Made by a program: the position numbers and the translations under genes
Part shown: one piece after another, positions 23,785 to 36,851 of the stretch
Position numbering within the stretch: position 1 is the stretch's first letter
Layout: each line of letters opens with the position of its first letter
Assembly: GCF_026151205.1 (NCBI RefSeq)
Contig: NC_087077.1
Location: forward strand, 4,156,001-4,220,000
Origin: Bolinopsis microptera
Taxonomy: Eukaryota; Ctenophora; Tentaculata; Lobata; Bolinopsidae
Length of the DNA: 64,000 nucleotides
Direction: 5' to 3'
The notes under the pieces: generated by a model
The model's database searches: none
Told to the model about the DNA's origin: nothing
What the model saw: the letters and a program-made list of their open reading frames with translations, nothing else

Positions 23785-24602
23785 ATATTATATATATCGA
23801 AGACTAGAAAGCATGGAAACTTCCGGATCGGACGCCCTTGTTCGACATGCTTTCACAGAACAAAAGAAAATGGGCCTATCATGGTACTCCGGCATTACGT
23901 CGATGAATCAATTTCTGGCAGAAACGAACGAAAGGCAACTATCACCCATTCAGAAACGAGATGTTCTCCGTTCTTGCTTTAGAACGCAATGGGATGAAGA
24001 GAGACAGCTCAACAGAAAACTTGGATTTTACAATTCGATTAAATCAAGTTTTGGTTGTGAAAAATACCTCTCTCTCTATCTTCCATATAACCAGTCAAAA
24101 AGACTAGCCCAAATAAGGACTAGCTCTCACCGCCTAAATATTGAAACGGGACGCCATGGACAAGTCAGAAGAAACAACATCCTAAATCGTATCTGTCCTA
24201 CATGTTCCACTAAGGACAAGAACACTCTGGAGTACATGGCAGAGTTACCCTTCTTTGATCCCATAATTGAAGATGAGGTTCATGTGCTTAGAACCTGCCC
24301 CCTCTACCAAGACAACAGGGACCGCCTTAGCCCTGAAGCTAAAACCAACCTCTTCGAGGGAATGGATCTCATATTCACTCAACCAAAGCTTTTAAAAGAG
24401 ATTGCTAAATTCTTAGTTAATATAGATGCACTTCGTTTCCCGAGAGACTTAGCTTAAATTATGATATTTGTTTCTTCACGGTTTTCGTATCTGATTTCTA
24501 GGTTATGATTTCATTCTTATTTCTTGTATTGTCAAGCCAGGAGTGTTAGGGCTTCTCTAGACCAATTAACGTTTAATCCGTTTAATCCGTTTAATCCGTT
24601 TA
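23785..24602 (+). mobile_element. 3' fragment of a non-LTR retrotransposon (LINE)
   Basis: An open frame ending in TAA at 24455-24457 encodes the C-terminal part of a LINE ORF2. It has the SSHRLNIETGR block, a CPTC...H...CP zinc-knuckle-like motif and DEVHVLRTCPLY, followed by a short 3' UTR. The element ends in tandem GTTTAATCC units (24567-24602), a 3' tail of the sort seen in CR1-like LINEs. The reverse transcriptase is absent, so it is 5'-truncated. The duplicated region at 20.4-20.6 kb lacks it, which serves as an empty site. Confidence 0.75.
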
Positions 24603-24708
24603 TGTCGTATTATAATAAACGTGAATGCCGCGCGCAACAGCAAAGGCGCTCAAACGCGAACGAACATTTTATAAAAATAACTTTGCGCACTTTTGAACCG
24701 ATTTATGC

Positions 24709-24718
24709 CCAAATATGG
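24709..24718. promoter_or_regulatory. CArG box (serum response element) of actin
   Basis: CCAAATATGG fits CC(A/T)6GG perfectly and lies 125-134 bp upstream of the actin ATG. CArG boxes bound by SRF are the standard control element of animal actin promoters. Confidence 0.7.
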
Positions 24719-24800
24719 AAGTCGTGCAAATTTTCCCAAGAATTTCTCAAAAGCGCGCTATAGCAATCCCGCGGCATTATTTATTTCATTTCACTGATAA

Positions 24801-27229
<2,429 letters not shown>

Positions 27230-27514
27230 ATTAGTAACCGTTTTTCTTGGATTATCAGTGAAAAGTGATGTTTTCTTTTTTGTCCTACATTAATTGTGTT
27301 TCTTTAGTTTGTTCATTGCTGCTAGTATATTTGATTGATAATTGTTTTTATTGCTTTTTGTACTAATGCAATGATTACTTTGTCTCATTTGGAATTCAAT
27401 GGGTCCTATCTTAATTCTGACCATCTTACTATATGTAAAGCGAGACGATATGATAATAATATATCCGTACCATTTTACTGACACCACGGCATCAACTTTA
27501 ACACAGATAACCTT

Positions 27515-27680
27515 GTGACGCATTGAGGCACTGAGGCACTTGAGGCAGTACTTTGAGGCAGTTGAGGCAGTACTTTGAGGCACTTGAGGCAGCACTTTGA
27601 GGACCTGAGGCACTTGAGGCACCACTTTGAGGCCCTTGAGGCAGCACTTTGAGGCCCTGAGGCACTTGAGGCACTGATTT
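27515..27680. repeat. TGAGGCAC/TGAGGCAG minisatellite
   Basis: Tandem units of about 22-24 bp, mostly TTGAGGCAGTACT or TTGAGGCACTT variants. It is the inverse orientation of the array at 44098-44327 and is preceded by AACCTTGTGACGCATTGAGG, the inverse of that array's flank. Confidence 0.9.
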
Positions 27681-27695
27681 TCAACACTTGATACA

Positions 27696-28300
27696 TCGTC
27701 AATATTGCTAAACTCCGATCTAGCAGTCACGATCTTAGGATAGAAAAAGGTCGCTACACCAAAGATCAACTCAACACAGCTCTTAAAACGTGTCGCTTCT
27801 GCTGCTCCTCAGAAACGGATGTCATACGTTTTTTAGAGGAGCTCCCCTTCTTTGAAACTCCTATTCTAGAAACCGAAGACCACGTCCTAACTGAGTGCCC
27901 CAACTACCATCAACTCAGGTCCAACCTCTCTGACAACCTCAAAAGCCTGTTGATGCTAAAAGAATATGGAGCAATAATGAACTCACCCCATATAAAAGAG
28001 TTCGGGAAGTACCTTACAGACTCCTCAAATCTACGTAATCCTCCTAAAACGTCCCTTAACCCTCGCAAACAGATGTAGTACTCGAACTTTATTTACTGTA
28101 TTACCTTAAATTATTATAGACGATCTTCTTTTATTTTCGTGAAATTGTAAACGGTTAAATTTTACTATTTTTATGATTCAGTTTTGATAATTTTATTTAT
28201 TCATTTATTCATTTATTCATTCTTGTATAGCCAAGACGAGTCCGTTAGTGTTCTCTCTGGTAATTTCATGTTTAATCCTGTTTAATCCTGTTTAATCCAT
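27696..28300 (+). mobile_element. Second LINE 3' fragment with TTTAATCC tail
   Basis: The frame 27696-28078 encodes a relative of the 23.8-kb fragment. Shared features are SSSHDLRIEKGRY, CRFC with two cysteines, EELPFFETPILETEDHVL and a following TECPNY. The 3' end carries three GTTTAATCC(T) units (28266-28299) after a similar 3' UTR. It is 5'-truncated right next to the minisatellite. Confidence 0.75.
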
Positions 28301-30727
28301 CGTACAAGGTTAGAAACATAATATTATGATGATTAATGGATTGATCTCGGCACTAACTGACTAACTAAACTAATCATTAATCAGTACTCGTCCAAATTAT
28401 TGTGCCGATAATGTTCAACGGTTCAAAATGTAACACATTTTTCTTATTTATATTTGGAATTTGGATGCTCATTTCTAAACATTACGTATTATTACTCAAA
28501 TGGGACGTTGGTTTATACATTATAACTTCATATTGGTACTCTTTATTCGCTATTATGAGTGGGTCGATCATATATTTTGATGATAGTTTGTGACGAAATG
28601 AAAGTTTCCACTCAGTGTTTCACTAAGTGTTTCACTAATTGGAGACTCTCACTTTGTCACCAACAGTCATCAAAATATTTTAGCTCTTTACTTGACAATC
28701 ACGTGACTTACTATAACACGCTCTTTAGGTGTTTCTGAGTGACTATTCAAAAGATTATCAGCTTATCCCTCTAATCTGACTCCAAATGTAACCCTAGGCC
28801 TAACAGTAACCGGAACCCAATTCCTAACTGGAACATTCGCTAACCCTAACGAGAAATTAGACCATATTACTTATATATGTGGTCAATGCTCATCATCGAC
28901 AGGGTAGCACTTTTACATTATATGTATTTGGTATTACTATTGCGGGGTGCTCCGAAATCAGCGTTTAAAATATAACGATTGAGGTTAGTTTTAACTTAAA
29001 GAAAAATTTGAGGTAGGAGTATAAATAAAAGTTATTGAGCACGCTCTACTATCAAAATTGGTGCACATGCCCAAATATGGTCTTATAGGTTTTGATCATA
29101 ACTCAGCCAATTTTCATCCAATCTTGATAAAACTTTATATTTGTGTTCAAGAGATTAATAGCTACAAGTAATGCACCTAAAGCATTGTTTTAAAAAACAT
29201 ATTAAGGTGATTTACCAAATTCATATTATAGGTAGTGCGCCATCGACAGTGAGCCGCGCGTGCCGACTGTAGGATGGTTTTTTAGTGCTAATTTCGGCCA
29301 GCATATCCAACCATCAAACATTATGTTACAGCTAAAAGCAGCGTATTTTGCCCCATTTTGATCATTATATCAACTCCGATATCTACTTAATTTTTCGGAC
29401 AGTTGTGAAAGCCCTATTAAAAGGTCGTCGCCAATTTTCAGAATGATCTCATTCAAGGAACTGAAGATATATCCAAATAATACGACAAAAATCAACGAAT
29501 TTGGTCAAATTTGGTCAAATTACGCGACTTTTACAGCTAATTTTGCTCCAAAAGCCGCGCACCATCAAATATGGCACCTAGGCGAAACTCACTGATTTTT
29601 TTAAAAAGTTTTGACAAATTTGGTATTGTGAAAATTCTCACAGTCTCTAGTATAGAAAACAATGGTACAAAAATTTTTTAAATCCGAGCAAGTTTATTTT
29701 TATGGTGCACCCCGACCCCTATTCATAATTAAACATAATTGGCAGGAGTCCCCTTTCGTGTTGGCAAAATCTTTTACTTTCTTTTGATATTTTAAAATTA
29801 AAATTTGACTTGATTGGTGGCGAATTATGGTTTGTCAAAGTTTAATTGACGATGTCAATTCATGGCAGCTCGGCGCGGCACAGTAGCGCATTTCGCCGAT
29901 CTAGCTCCAGTCGCTGTGAGAAGCCTCATTGAGTGCGCGGCGCGGCACAGTAACGCATCGCGCTACAAGTACAAAGTACTAAAAGCGTCAACTTGCGGAT
30001 GAACATTTTATGTCTCAAAACCCAACATATTATACATCATTGGAAAGGTCTCATTGAGGAAAGTCGTTTGGTACCAAGTTTTGGGCAAATGGCTGTTCCT
30101 AGCGAAAGTTATAGCCCGTCAAAGTCCCAAAATTATCACCTCAGAAAATTGGGCGGGGCATCGTGTTCTTAAAATTTTTGACGAAATTTTTTTACAGCAT
30201 ATTGTTTATTCACCTAACCATGTGCTTTCGCGCCGCTGCGGGCGCGCTTGTTTCACAAGTCAAGAAAAGGGTAATTTTTGGCACCACTGTACAGTGGTGC
30301 CAAAATCGTTGGGTGTGTTCATGGCTAGAGCCCTTTTTACCGCCGTGAGGCGGGCGCGCGCTACTGCAAGCGCAAGGGCTCTGGATAGAGCAATATTGTT
30401 TATCACATTTTTTTACTTAAGATTTGTCTTATGCTGTAATTTTGTTGTCCAATATTTCAATCCAAAATAATTTTTATTTGGATTTCAAAGTACGCGCTAC
30501 GCCGCGCACTTCGAAATCGCAATATGGAGATTTAACCAAATTTTTAGTTGCGCCAATTTTAGTCTCATATCAAATATGCTCTGATACGTTTCGGTCGCAT
30601 CTCTTTTTGTTGCCGCTCATAGCATAAAGCTTCAATGCTCACACCGTATATTTAGTTTGATAGTAATTGTTTCGTTGCACATTGTAATGCAGATGTCACT
30701 AAATGAGAGCACGTTTCCTCGATTTTT
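28301..30727. other. Gene-free stretch with unassigned repeat-like DNA
   Basis: No supportable exon. The region 29860-30370 is GC-rich in patches, with a repeated GGCGCGGCACAGTA motif (29873 and 29940), and contains a 30-bp palindrome. It is probably an unclassified transposon, but I found no termini. Confidence 0.45.
30276..30305. repeat. Perfect 30-bp palindrome
   Basis: TTTTGGCACCACTGT is followed directly by its exact reverse complement, with no spacer. Confidence 0.95.
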
Positions 30728-30970
30728 GTAGGGGATTTGTAGGGGATTTCACACTTATAGAGATTTCTGTTCCCTGGTATTTGGAACATGTTTTAGTGGT
30801 TAAATAGGAAGTACCTGCCTCAAACCATCAGAAAAACCAAATTCCTACCGCTTGATCCACTCAGGCCACTCCCAGGAGCCACGCCCACCCAAAGGTACTG
30901 AAATCCAGGTCAAATCAAGACTGGGAATCTTTATCCCTGTATGAGATTTATGTTCCTGGGTAGGTGGCAC
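30728..30970 (-). repeat. Inverted outlier copy of the 37-40 kb satellite unit
   Basis: This carries GTAGGGGATTT, CACTCAGGCCACTCCCAGG, AGCCACGCCCACCC and a CCAGGTCAAATCAAGACTGG-like block, the reverse complement of the satellite monomer at 37255-40030. Confidence 0.85.
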
Positions 30971-31897
30971 AAGTTACGTTGGGTATTATACCACCACCGT
31001 GTTTCATATTTTGGACCTGTAACTTTGCAGATGGCATGCTGTAACAGCTACTCATTTGAGGATTCCGTCGCCAATGTTCGAAAATTTGAATATTTTACGC
31101 CCACACAATATTAAATCACCTATATTATTCTTTCCGGACATGCTAAACGCCCATTTATTTCAGATTACTGTAGATAATTAGTTGCTGCATCTGATCTAAA
31201 AAAAAGAGGCCAAACGGATTTGAAATGACGAAGTTATCAAGCATTTTATGTATCTCGTTAACAAAATTGATTGGGTGATTGTGTGATAGGACACCTTAAT
31301 TGAAATAAATTTTCGTGCACATACAGAATGAATGGTTAATAATTTAATATATATGTAGACCAAGGTCTGTGCACGGGATGCTTCCTGGAAGAATCCAGTT
31401 CTTTTAGCGGGGCACCCTACCTAAAGCCAAATTGAGATATAATAATCATATTCCTAAGAAATAATCAGAAATCGAATACCAATCAAATAATATGATATAT
31501 ATGAGTAGTAACCATATTTACTATGCAAAATGCCCCAACCACATAGTGTAAATTTATATAGAATTCAAATTCCATATCATCATTAAACCTCAATAGTCAA
31601 TATAATAGCCCAAGCAAAATTAAATAACTTCTTATATACCTTACTGTCATACTAAAAATTAATTAAACATTTGAAATCTGTTAACCAGAGAATAAATTTC
31701 TAAACCTAATGCAAGTGAAATAATTTAGATGCAATAATGAATGCCTAATGTGAGTACCATCTGTCAATGTCCTTGTAAAACAGTCTGTACAAGAGATATG
31801 AGTAACTAATATAGAAGAAAAAAACAGGAAGTTGTCGTCTGTTGAAAAATAAATAAAATATCTAGAATATAAATTAGAATATAAAATAACATTCAGT
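30971..31897. other. Gene-free AT-rich stretch
   Basis: Nothing supportable found on either strand. Confidence 0.5.
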
Positions 31898-31902
31898 CAA
31901 TG

Positions 31903-32039
31903 TGTTATGTTATGTGCTTGCGTTATTGTTGGACAAGTCATACACTAGTTTCCCATCAAAACCTGAACAATATATAATTAACCATTTATTCAAATACAAT
32001 ATATATCAACAATATATATCAAATATACAATACATAACA
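31903..32039 (-). repeat. 3' LTR of the gypsy element
   Basis: 137 bp, same length and sequence as 36715-36851. It is downstream of the coding frame on the element's own strand. Confidence 0.95.
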
Positions 32040-32050
32040 TCTCCCTCTTT
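32040..32050 (-). other. Polypurine tract of the gypsy element
   Basis: The minus strand reads AAAGAGGGAGA directly against the 3' LTR, the expected primer site for plus-strand DNA synthesis. Confidence 0.8.
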
Positions 32051-32392
32051 GGGAACTAACGAAATAAAGACACGTCACACGCTATGCGCGTGCGCGCGCT
32101 ATCTCTGCGCAAGTGCCTACGTCCTTCAACAATTTCACAGGAATAGTGCGTTAGGCGCTCGCGCCTTCCATCTCCTTTCCAAAATCTCTTTGTTCTCACA
32201 TCTATTCGCACACACAATGTTGAGGAATCAAAATAATTTAAAATAAATTAAAAATCTGGAAAAACTAAAAACTGAATTTACTTAAAATTGTCTCGTTTAA
32301 TGGTAATAAATATAAAAACATCCGTATACTAGATTCTTTAACCGTATCTAACTCTACACTTATAAAAAGAAACTATTTGGCAGCCTTCCCCG

Positions 32393-35300
32393 CTAATCTT
32401 CAGACCGTCTCAACGTTACCGGCTGAGTATTATGCCTCTCGGCATATAACCTAAGTTTGTACTCCTTAGCTATCGCGGGTGGCATATTAGATTTTGTAAC
32501 AGGGACAGTAATGGTCTTCTTTAATTTGGCTGGGGTGCTGCAGGGGTTTGGTTTGGGAGTTTCTGTTTGTGCCTTTGGCGCTAGTATGGGTTTTGGAATC
32601 AGTCGGGGGTCACAACTTTTTGGTACTTCCAGTGGGCTGGGGGTCTGAAGAGTATCGAAGAACTTATCATGAGAAGCCGAGAATCCTCTACCAGTTTTAT
32701 CCTGGATTACCATGGATCTGTTTCTCGTGATAACATTTCCAACACTGTTCAGAAGGGTGTATGAGCGAAATTTGCGGTCAACAGACACAACTTTGGCTTG
32801 GCGCCAAGTCTTGTCAGATTTCCCGTCTTTGTAAATCACTATATCACCCGGGTTACACATATCAAAAGATTTAGTAGCATTTCTATTATAATATTGAGCA
32901 CTTGCTGCTTGTCTATCGAGTAATAATTTACGGTTTTTGCAGTCTCTCTCAGTTACCAATGAGCTTTGTAAATATGGCAAATTTGTCTTAACATCTCTTC
33001 CCATTAATAGATTATGGGGGCTTCCCAATTGAGGGCTCAATGGAGTCGCTCTATAGTCTAGTAAACACATATTAACATTATCTAAATTACCTTTACATCG
33101 TGTAATAATGTTCTTAACGTGCCCAATAGCTCGTTCAATCTGCCCATTAGATTGACTGTATCGTGCGGAACTAAAACACTTATCGATATCATATTTCTCA
33201 CAAAACTTCCTCATTACCACCGACGCGTATATTGGTTCTCTGTCTGAAAAAGCTATATCAGGAATACCAAAACGGGCAAATATAGACTTAGAATGTGAAA
33301 TAAGTTGGTCAGACGTCGGATTTCTAGATAACTCGCTAACTTCTATCCATTTGGTAAAGTAATCTATGACAACTTGATATTTCCGACCCATAACAGTAAC
33401 AATATCTGCTCCTACTTTCTCAAATGGTCTCAATGGAACACTATGCGATTTGAGTTCAACTTTCATCGGAAGCTTCCGTGTACTTAGACACTCAGTACAT
33501 TTGTCGACCATATTGTCGATATCTGAATTAATATTTCTCCAATATACTCCCTTTCTAGCTAAAGCTTTACATCTAACACGACCCTGGTGTGTGTCATGCA
33601 ACTTTCTCAGAATATTATTTTGCAAAACCTTTGGAATTACAATTCTATCATCAAACAGAACTAAGTCGTCAAAAACTGACAGTTGGTCTTTCATTGACCA
33701 ATACGGAGTAACATTTGGATCACATTGCCGTGTGTCATCTGGCCACCCATTGGTGATATATTCAGTGATTTTAGCTAAACAAGGATCTCTAGCCGTTTCT
33801 ATTTTAAGTTTATGTTTCATTTGCATCGAACTCTTTACAGTCTCTACAATCATGTGTACATTAAGATCACATTCTCGCTCTAAAACAGTGTCGTGAGTGG
33901 AAATTGGAACTGTGGCACGACTAAGGGTGTCTGGTATGACGTGATCTTTACCTGGTTTGTAGGATAGCTTGTAGTCATACTTCTGTAGTCTGAGCAGGAG
34001 GCGCTGGCATCTGGCTGGGTTTGCATGAATTGGTTTCATGGATATCGGAGTCAGAGGCTTGTGGTCTGTATATACCTGCACGTGTTTCCCATACACGTAT
34101 TGGTTGAACCTCTCTAAGCCAAATACAACTGATAGTAGCTCCTTTTCAATATTTGCATACCGCTTCTCTGTTTCAGTCAGTGATCTTGAAGCATATGCTA
34201 CTGGTTTTCCTTGCTGTAAGAGACAGGCTCCCAAACCAGCTTGGCATGCATCTGTGTGTATCTCAACGGGTTTAGTGACATCATAATGTGCCAGAGCTGT
34301 ATCATCTGTAAGGTCCTTCTTGAGATCGTCAAATGCCTTCTGTTGCTCGAAATTCCAGCAGAATACTTTGTCTTTGTGGAGCATGGTCCTCAAGTGGTGT
34401 GTCTTTTCACTGAGGTTTGGAATATATCGGGCCAGATACGTTACCATGCCCAGGAATCTCTGGATTCCTTTTTTGTCTGCTGGTGCAGGCATCTGAGTTA
34501 TCGCGACAATCTTCTCTGGGTCGGGTTTGAGTCCTTCCGGTGTGATAATGTGTCCGATATACTTCACCTCGTCACACAGGAATTTGCACTTCTTTTTGTT
34601 CAACCTTATTCCTACTTGGCTGCATCGTTCTAACACAGCTCCAAGCCTGGCCGTGTGCTCTTCGAAGGTGTTAGAGAATACGAGGATATCATCAAATATT
34701 ATCAACACGCCTGGGAAACCTTCGAATTTTTCTGTCATTCTCTTCTGGAATATTTCATTTGCGCTGTTCAGTCCGAAAGGAAGACGAAGGTATCGGTACC
34801 TTCCAAATGGAGTGTTGAACGTGGTCAGCTTGCTGGATTTCTCTTCGAGGGGGAGCTGCCAATATCCACTTTTGAGGTCTAGTTTGCTGAAACATTTTGC
34901 ATTTGTTATCTTTGATAACGTTTCTTCTGGGGTAGGCAAATGGTGGTGTTCTCTCATGACCCATCTGTTCAGATCCGTGGGGTCAAGACATATTCTTAGC
35001 TTCTCTGGTTGTTTTACAACCACCATCGAGTTCACCCAATCTGTGGGTTCGTCAACTTTCGTTATCACTCCAAGCTTCAGCATCCTCTCCAGTTCCTCTT
35101 GGACTTCGGTGTGGATCGAGAAGGCTAGCTTTCTTGCCGCATGTTGAACTGGTTGTGCACCGTCTTTCAACTTGATCTTCGATTTTACGTTTGACAGGCA
35201 GCCAATCGTGTCTTCTTTGAAAACATCTTCGTGATCTTTCATCAGGTCTCGTATCTTATCTTCGTGTTGGGACTTTGTCTTGGGTGTTGCTTCTTTCTTC

Positions 35301-36715
35301 TCCCTTAGACTTTGTCTACCAGAGAGAATATCAACCTGAAATTGATGTGAAGGTCTGTGATGAGGTGTTGTGGGGTTAGTGTGAACTGGATTAGACGAGC
35401 TGGTTGTGGTCGGTGGTACACTCGCAAACGGGTTAATGAGATTGAGTCTGATCAATGATTCTAAACCTAGAATAGATCTGGCTAGAAATGGTACAACATG
35501 AAATTCAGCTCTGTGCTTATTACCGTTTATCTCACAATTAAGCAATATAGTACCTAAAAAGGTTATTCCAGTTCCTCCATAAGCTTTTAATCTAATACTA
35601 GTATCTCTAATTTTGGGGTTTGATACAATCGATTTTAACACTACACTAGAGATAACATTGCATTCAGCACCAGTATCAATTTTGCAAAGAGTTTTTCTAC
35701 CATTTAAAAGAATTTGCTCAGTCCATTCCCTACATTTGATTTCTTCAACTGCTCGTTGACTTACCGAGATAGCACCAATGTTGAGTTCCGAGGTGTAGAT
35801 GCTGTCATCTTTGTCGTCTTCGTTCATCACTGCATCTAGATCTTCTTCGGAAGGGTCGCAAAAATCTTGGTGGATCATGTCGATCTTTCTTTTAGATCTG
35901 CAAACCTTGGCGAAATGGTTCTTCATTCCACATTTTGAACATGTCCGTCGATACGCTGGGCAGTGCTCAGGGTTTCCAAACTGGTGTTGGTTCCCACAAT
36001 AACCACATTTTCCTTGTGAGTTTTGCGGTTTGTATCTCTTGTTAACTTGAGGTTTTGATGGTTCGTTTTGAGGTCTGGGTCTTTTCCTCCCGATGGCATT
36101 TATGCTGGCGTTAGTTGTAGCTAGCAGTGTTTGAATCCTCTTGTCTGCCATCTCCTGGGTTTTAACAATTTTGACTGCAGTTTCCAGTGTGAGGTTGTGT
36201 TCTCTAAGAAGCCTTGTTTTCGTGGCTCGGTTAGACACTCCTACTACGATCCTGTCTCTGATGAGGCTCTCTGATATGTCCTCTGCTTCAAGTTTGATCT
36301 TTTTCTTCTCTCCACCTTCTAGATCGATTTCTATTTCTCTTGGCGGGATCGTGTAGTTGCATTTCTTAGCCTGCATTCGAAGCCTCATTTGAAATGCTTC
36401 AATGGTTTCCTCTTCTTCCTGGTCCATTGTGTTAAAAATGTGTCTTTCTACCGTCTCGTTTGCAGTATGTCTAAATTTATTGATGATCTCGACCTTGATC
36501 AACTTGTATGAAGCTTTCGCTTCATTGCTTAGGCTTGATACAAATTTTTTCACGGCTCCCCCACACAGCTGCATCAAAATGGCTTTCTTTCGCCTGTCGT
36601 CTATTTCCCCAAAATTTGCAAGCATTGAGTCTTCAAATTCTTCTACCCACTGGTCGAAAGGCTGGTCATTTTCATACTGGGTACATTCGAAAAATCCTCT
36701 AACTTCTGACACCAT
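32393..36715 (-). CDS. Gag-Pol polyprotein of Ty3/gypsy Mag-like retrotransposon
   Basis: A single 1440-codon frame without stops or frameshift. In order it has a gag capsid region, two zinc knuckles (the second is CSKCGMKNHFAKVC), an aspartic protease (CKIDTGAECNVIS), reverse transcriptase (LPFGLNSANEIFQ; the metal-binding motif reads IFDD instead of YxDD), RNase H (IHTDACQAGLGA), an HHCC integrase domain (LHDTHQG...CTEC) and the integrase core with Asp in GADIV, Asp in FSDRE and Glu in SNGQIERA. Fused gag-pol, short LTRs and overlap with the primer site fit the Mag lineage. The start ATG uses the last LTR base (36715), so the primer-binding site starting TGGTGTCAGAAGT lies inside the first codons. 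The tail after integrase is Pro/Lys/Thr-rich. Confidence 0.95.
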   Translation of the reverse strand: MVSEVRGFFECTQYENDQPFDQWVEEFEDSMLANFGEIDDRRKKAILMQLCGGAVKKFVSSLSNEAKASYKLIKVEIINKFRHTANETVERHIFNTMDQEEEETIEAFQMRLRMQAKKCNYTIPPREIEIDLEGGEKKKIKLEAEDISESLIRDRIVVGVSNRATKTRLLREHNLTLETAVKIVKTQEMADKRIQTLLATTNASINAIGRKRPRPQNEPSKPQVNKRYKPQNSQGKCGYCGNQHQFGNPEHCPAYRRTCSKCGMKNHFAKVCRSKRKIDMIHQDFCDPSEEDLDAVMNEDDKDDSIYTSELNIGAISVSQRAVEEIKCREWTEQILLNGRKTLCKIDTGAECNVISSVVLKSIVSNPKIRDTSIRLKAYGGTGITFLGTILLNCEINGNKHRAEFHVVPFLARSILGLESLIRLNLINPFASVPPTTTSSSNPVHTNPTTPHHRPSHQFQVDILSGRQSLREKKEATPKTKSQHEDKIRDLMKDHEDVFKEDTIGCLSNVKSKIKLKDGAQPVQHAARKLAFSIHTEVQEELERMLKLGVITKVDEPTDWVNSMVVVKQPEKLRICLDPTDLNRWVMREHHHLPTPEETLSKITNAKCFSKLDLKSGYWQLPLEEKSSKLTTFNTPFGRYRYLRLPFGLNSANEIFQKRMTEKFEGFPGVLIIFDDILVFSNTFEEHTARLGAVLERCSQVGIRLNKKKCKFLCDEVKYIGHIITPEGLKPDPEKIVAITQMPAPADKKGIQRFLGMVTYLARYIPNLSEKTHHLRTMLHKDKVFCWNFEQQKAFDDLKKDLTDDTALAHYDVTKPVEIHTDACQAGLGACLLQQGKPVAYASRSLTETEKRYANIEKELLSVVFGLERFNQYVYGKHVQVYTDHKPLTPISMKPIHANPARCQRLLLRLQKYDYKLSYKPGKDHVIPDTLSRATVPISTHDTVLERECDLNVHMIVETVKSSMQMKHKLKIETARDPCLAKITEYITNGWPDDTRQCDPNVTPYWSMKDQLSVFDDLVLFDDRIVIPKVLQNNILRKLHDTHQGRVRCKALARKGVYWRNINSDIDNMVDKCTECLSTRKLPMKVELKSHSVPLRPFEKVGADIVTVMGRKYQVVIDYFTKWIEVSELSRNPTSDQLISHSKSIFARFGIPDIAFSDREPIYASVVMRKFCEKYDIDKCFSSARYSQSNGQIERAIGHVKNIITRCKGNLDNVNMCLLDYRATPLSPQLGSPHNLLMGRDVKTNLPYLQSSLVTERDCKNRKLLLDRQAASAQYYNRNATKSFDMCNPGDIVIYKDGKSDKTWRQAKVVSVDRKFRSYTLLNSVGNVITRNRSMVIQDKTGRGFSASHDKFFDTLQTPSPLEVPKSCDPRLIPKPILAPKAQTETPKPNPCSTPAKLKKTITVPVTKSNMPPAIAKEYKLRLYAERHNTQPVTLRRSED
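36697..36714 (-). other. Primer-binding site of the gypsy element
   Basis: The minus strand begins TGGTGTCAGAAGTTAGAG immediately after the 5' LTR. TGG complements the CCA end of tRNA. Which tRNA primes is not determined here. Confidence 0.6.
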
Positions 36716-36851
36716 GTTATGTTATGTGCTTGCGTTATTGTTGGACAAGTCATACACTAGTTTCCCATCAAAACCTGAACAATATATAATTAACCATTTA
36801 TTCAAATACAATATATATCAACAATATATATCAAATATACAATACATAACA
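36715..36851 (-). repeat. 5' LTR of the gypsy element
   Basis: 137 bp, identical to 31903-32039. It should hold the promoter for the minus-strand transcript. Confidence 0.95.

Larger units (their letters stand above)
31903..36851 (-). mobile_element. Complete Ty3/gypsy (Mag-like) LTR retrotransposon, 4.95 kb
   Basis: Two 137-bp LTRs (31903-32039 and 36715-36851), identical as far as I can read, both starting TGTTATG and ending CATAACA on the plus strand. They are flanked by the 5-bp direct repeat CAATG (31898-31902 and 36852-36856), a target-site duplication. One intact gag-pol frame runs on the minus strand. A polypurine tract (AAAGAGGGAGA on the minus strand) abuts the 3' LTR. Identical LTRs and an open frame indicate a very recent insertion. 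Confidence 0.95.

Noticed and set aside
27515-27680. CRISPR-like array
   Set aside because: Units are contiguous without unique spacers and the DNA is eukaryotic.
34527-35147. Plus-strand ORFs within the gypsy element
   Set aside because: Shadows of the minus-strand gag-pol frame.
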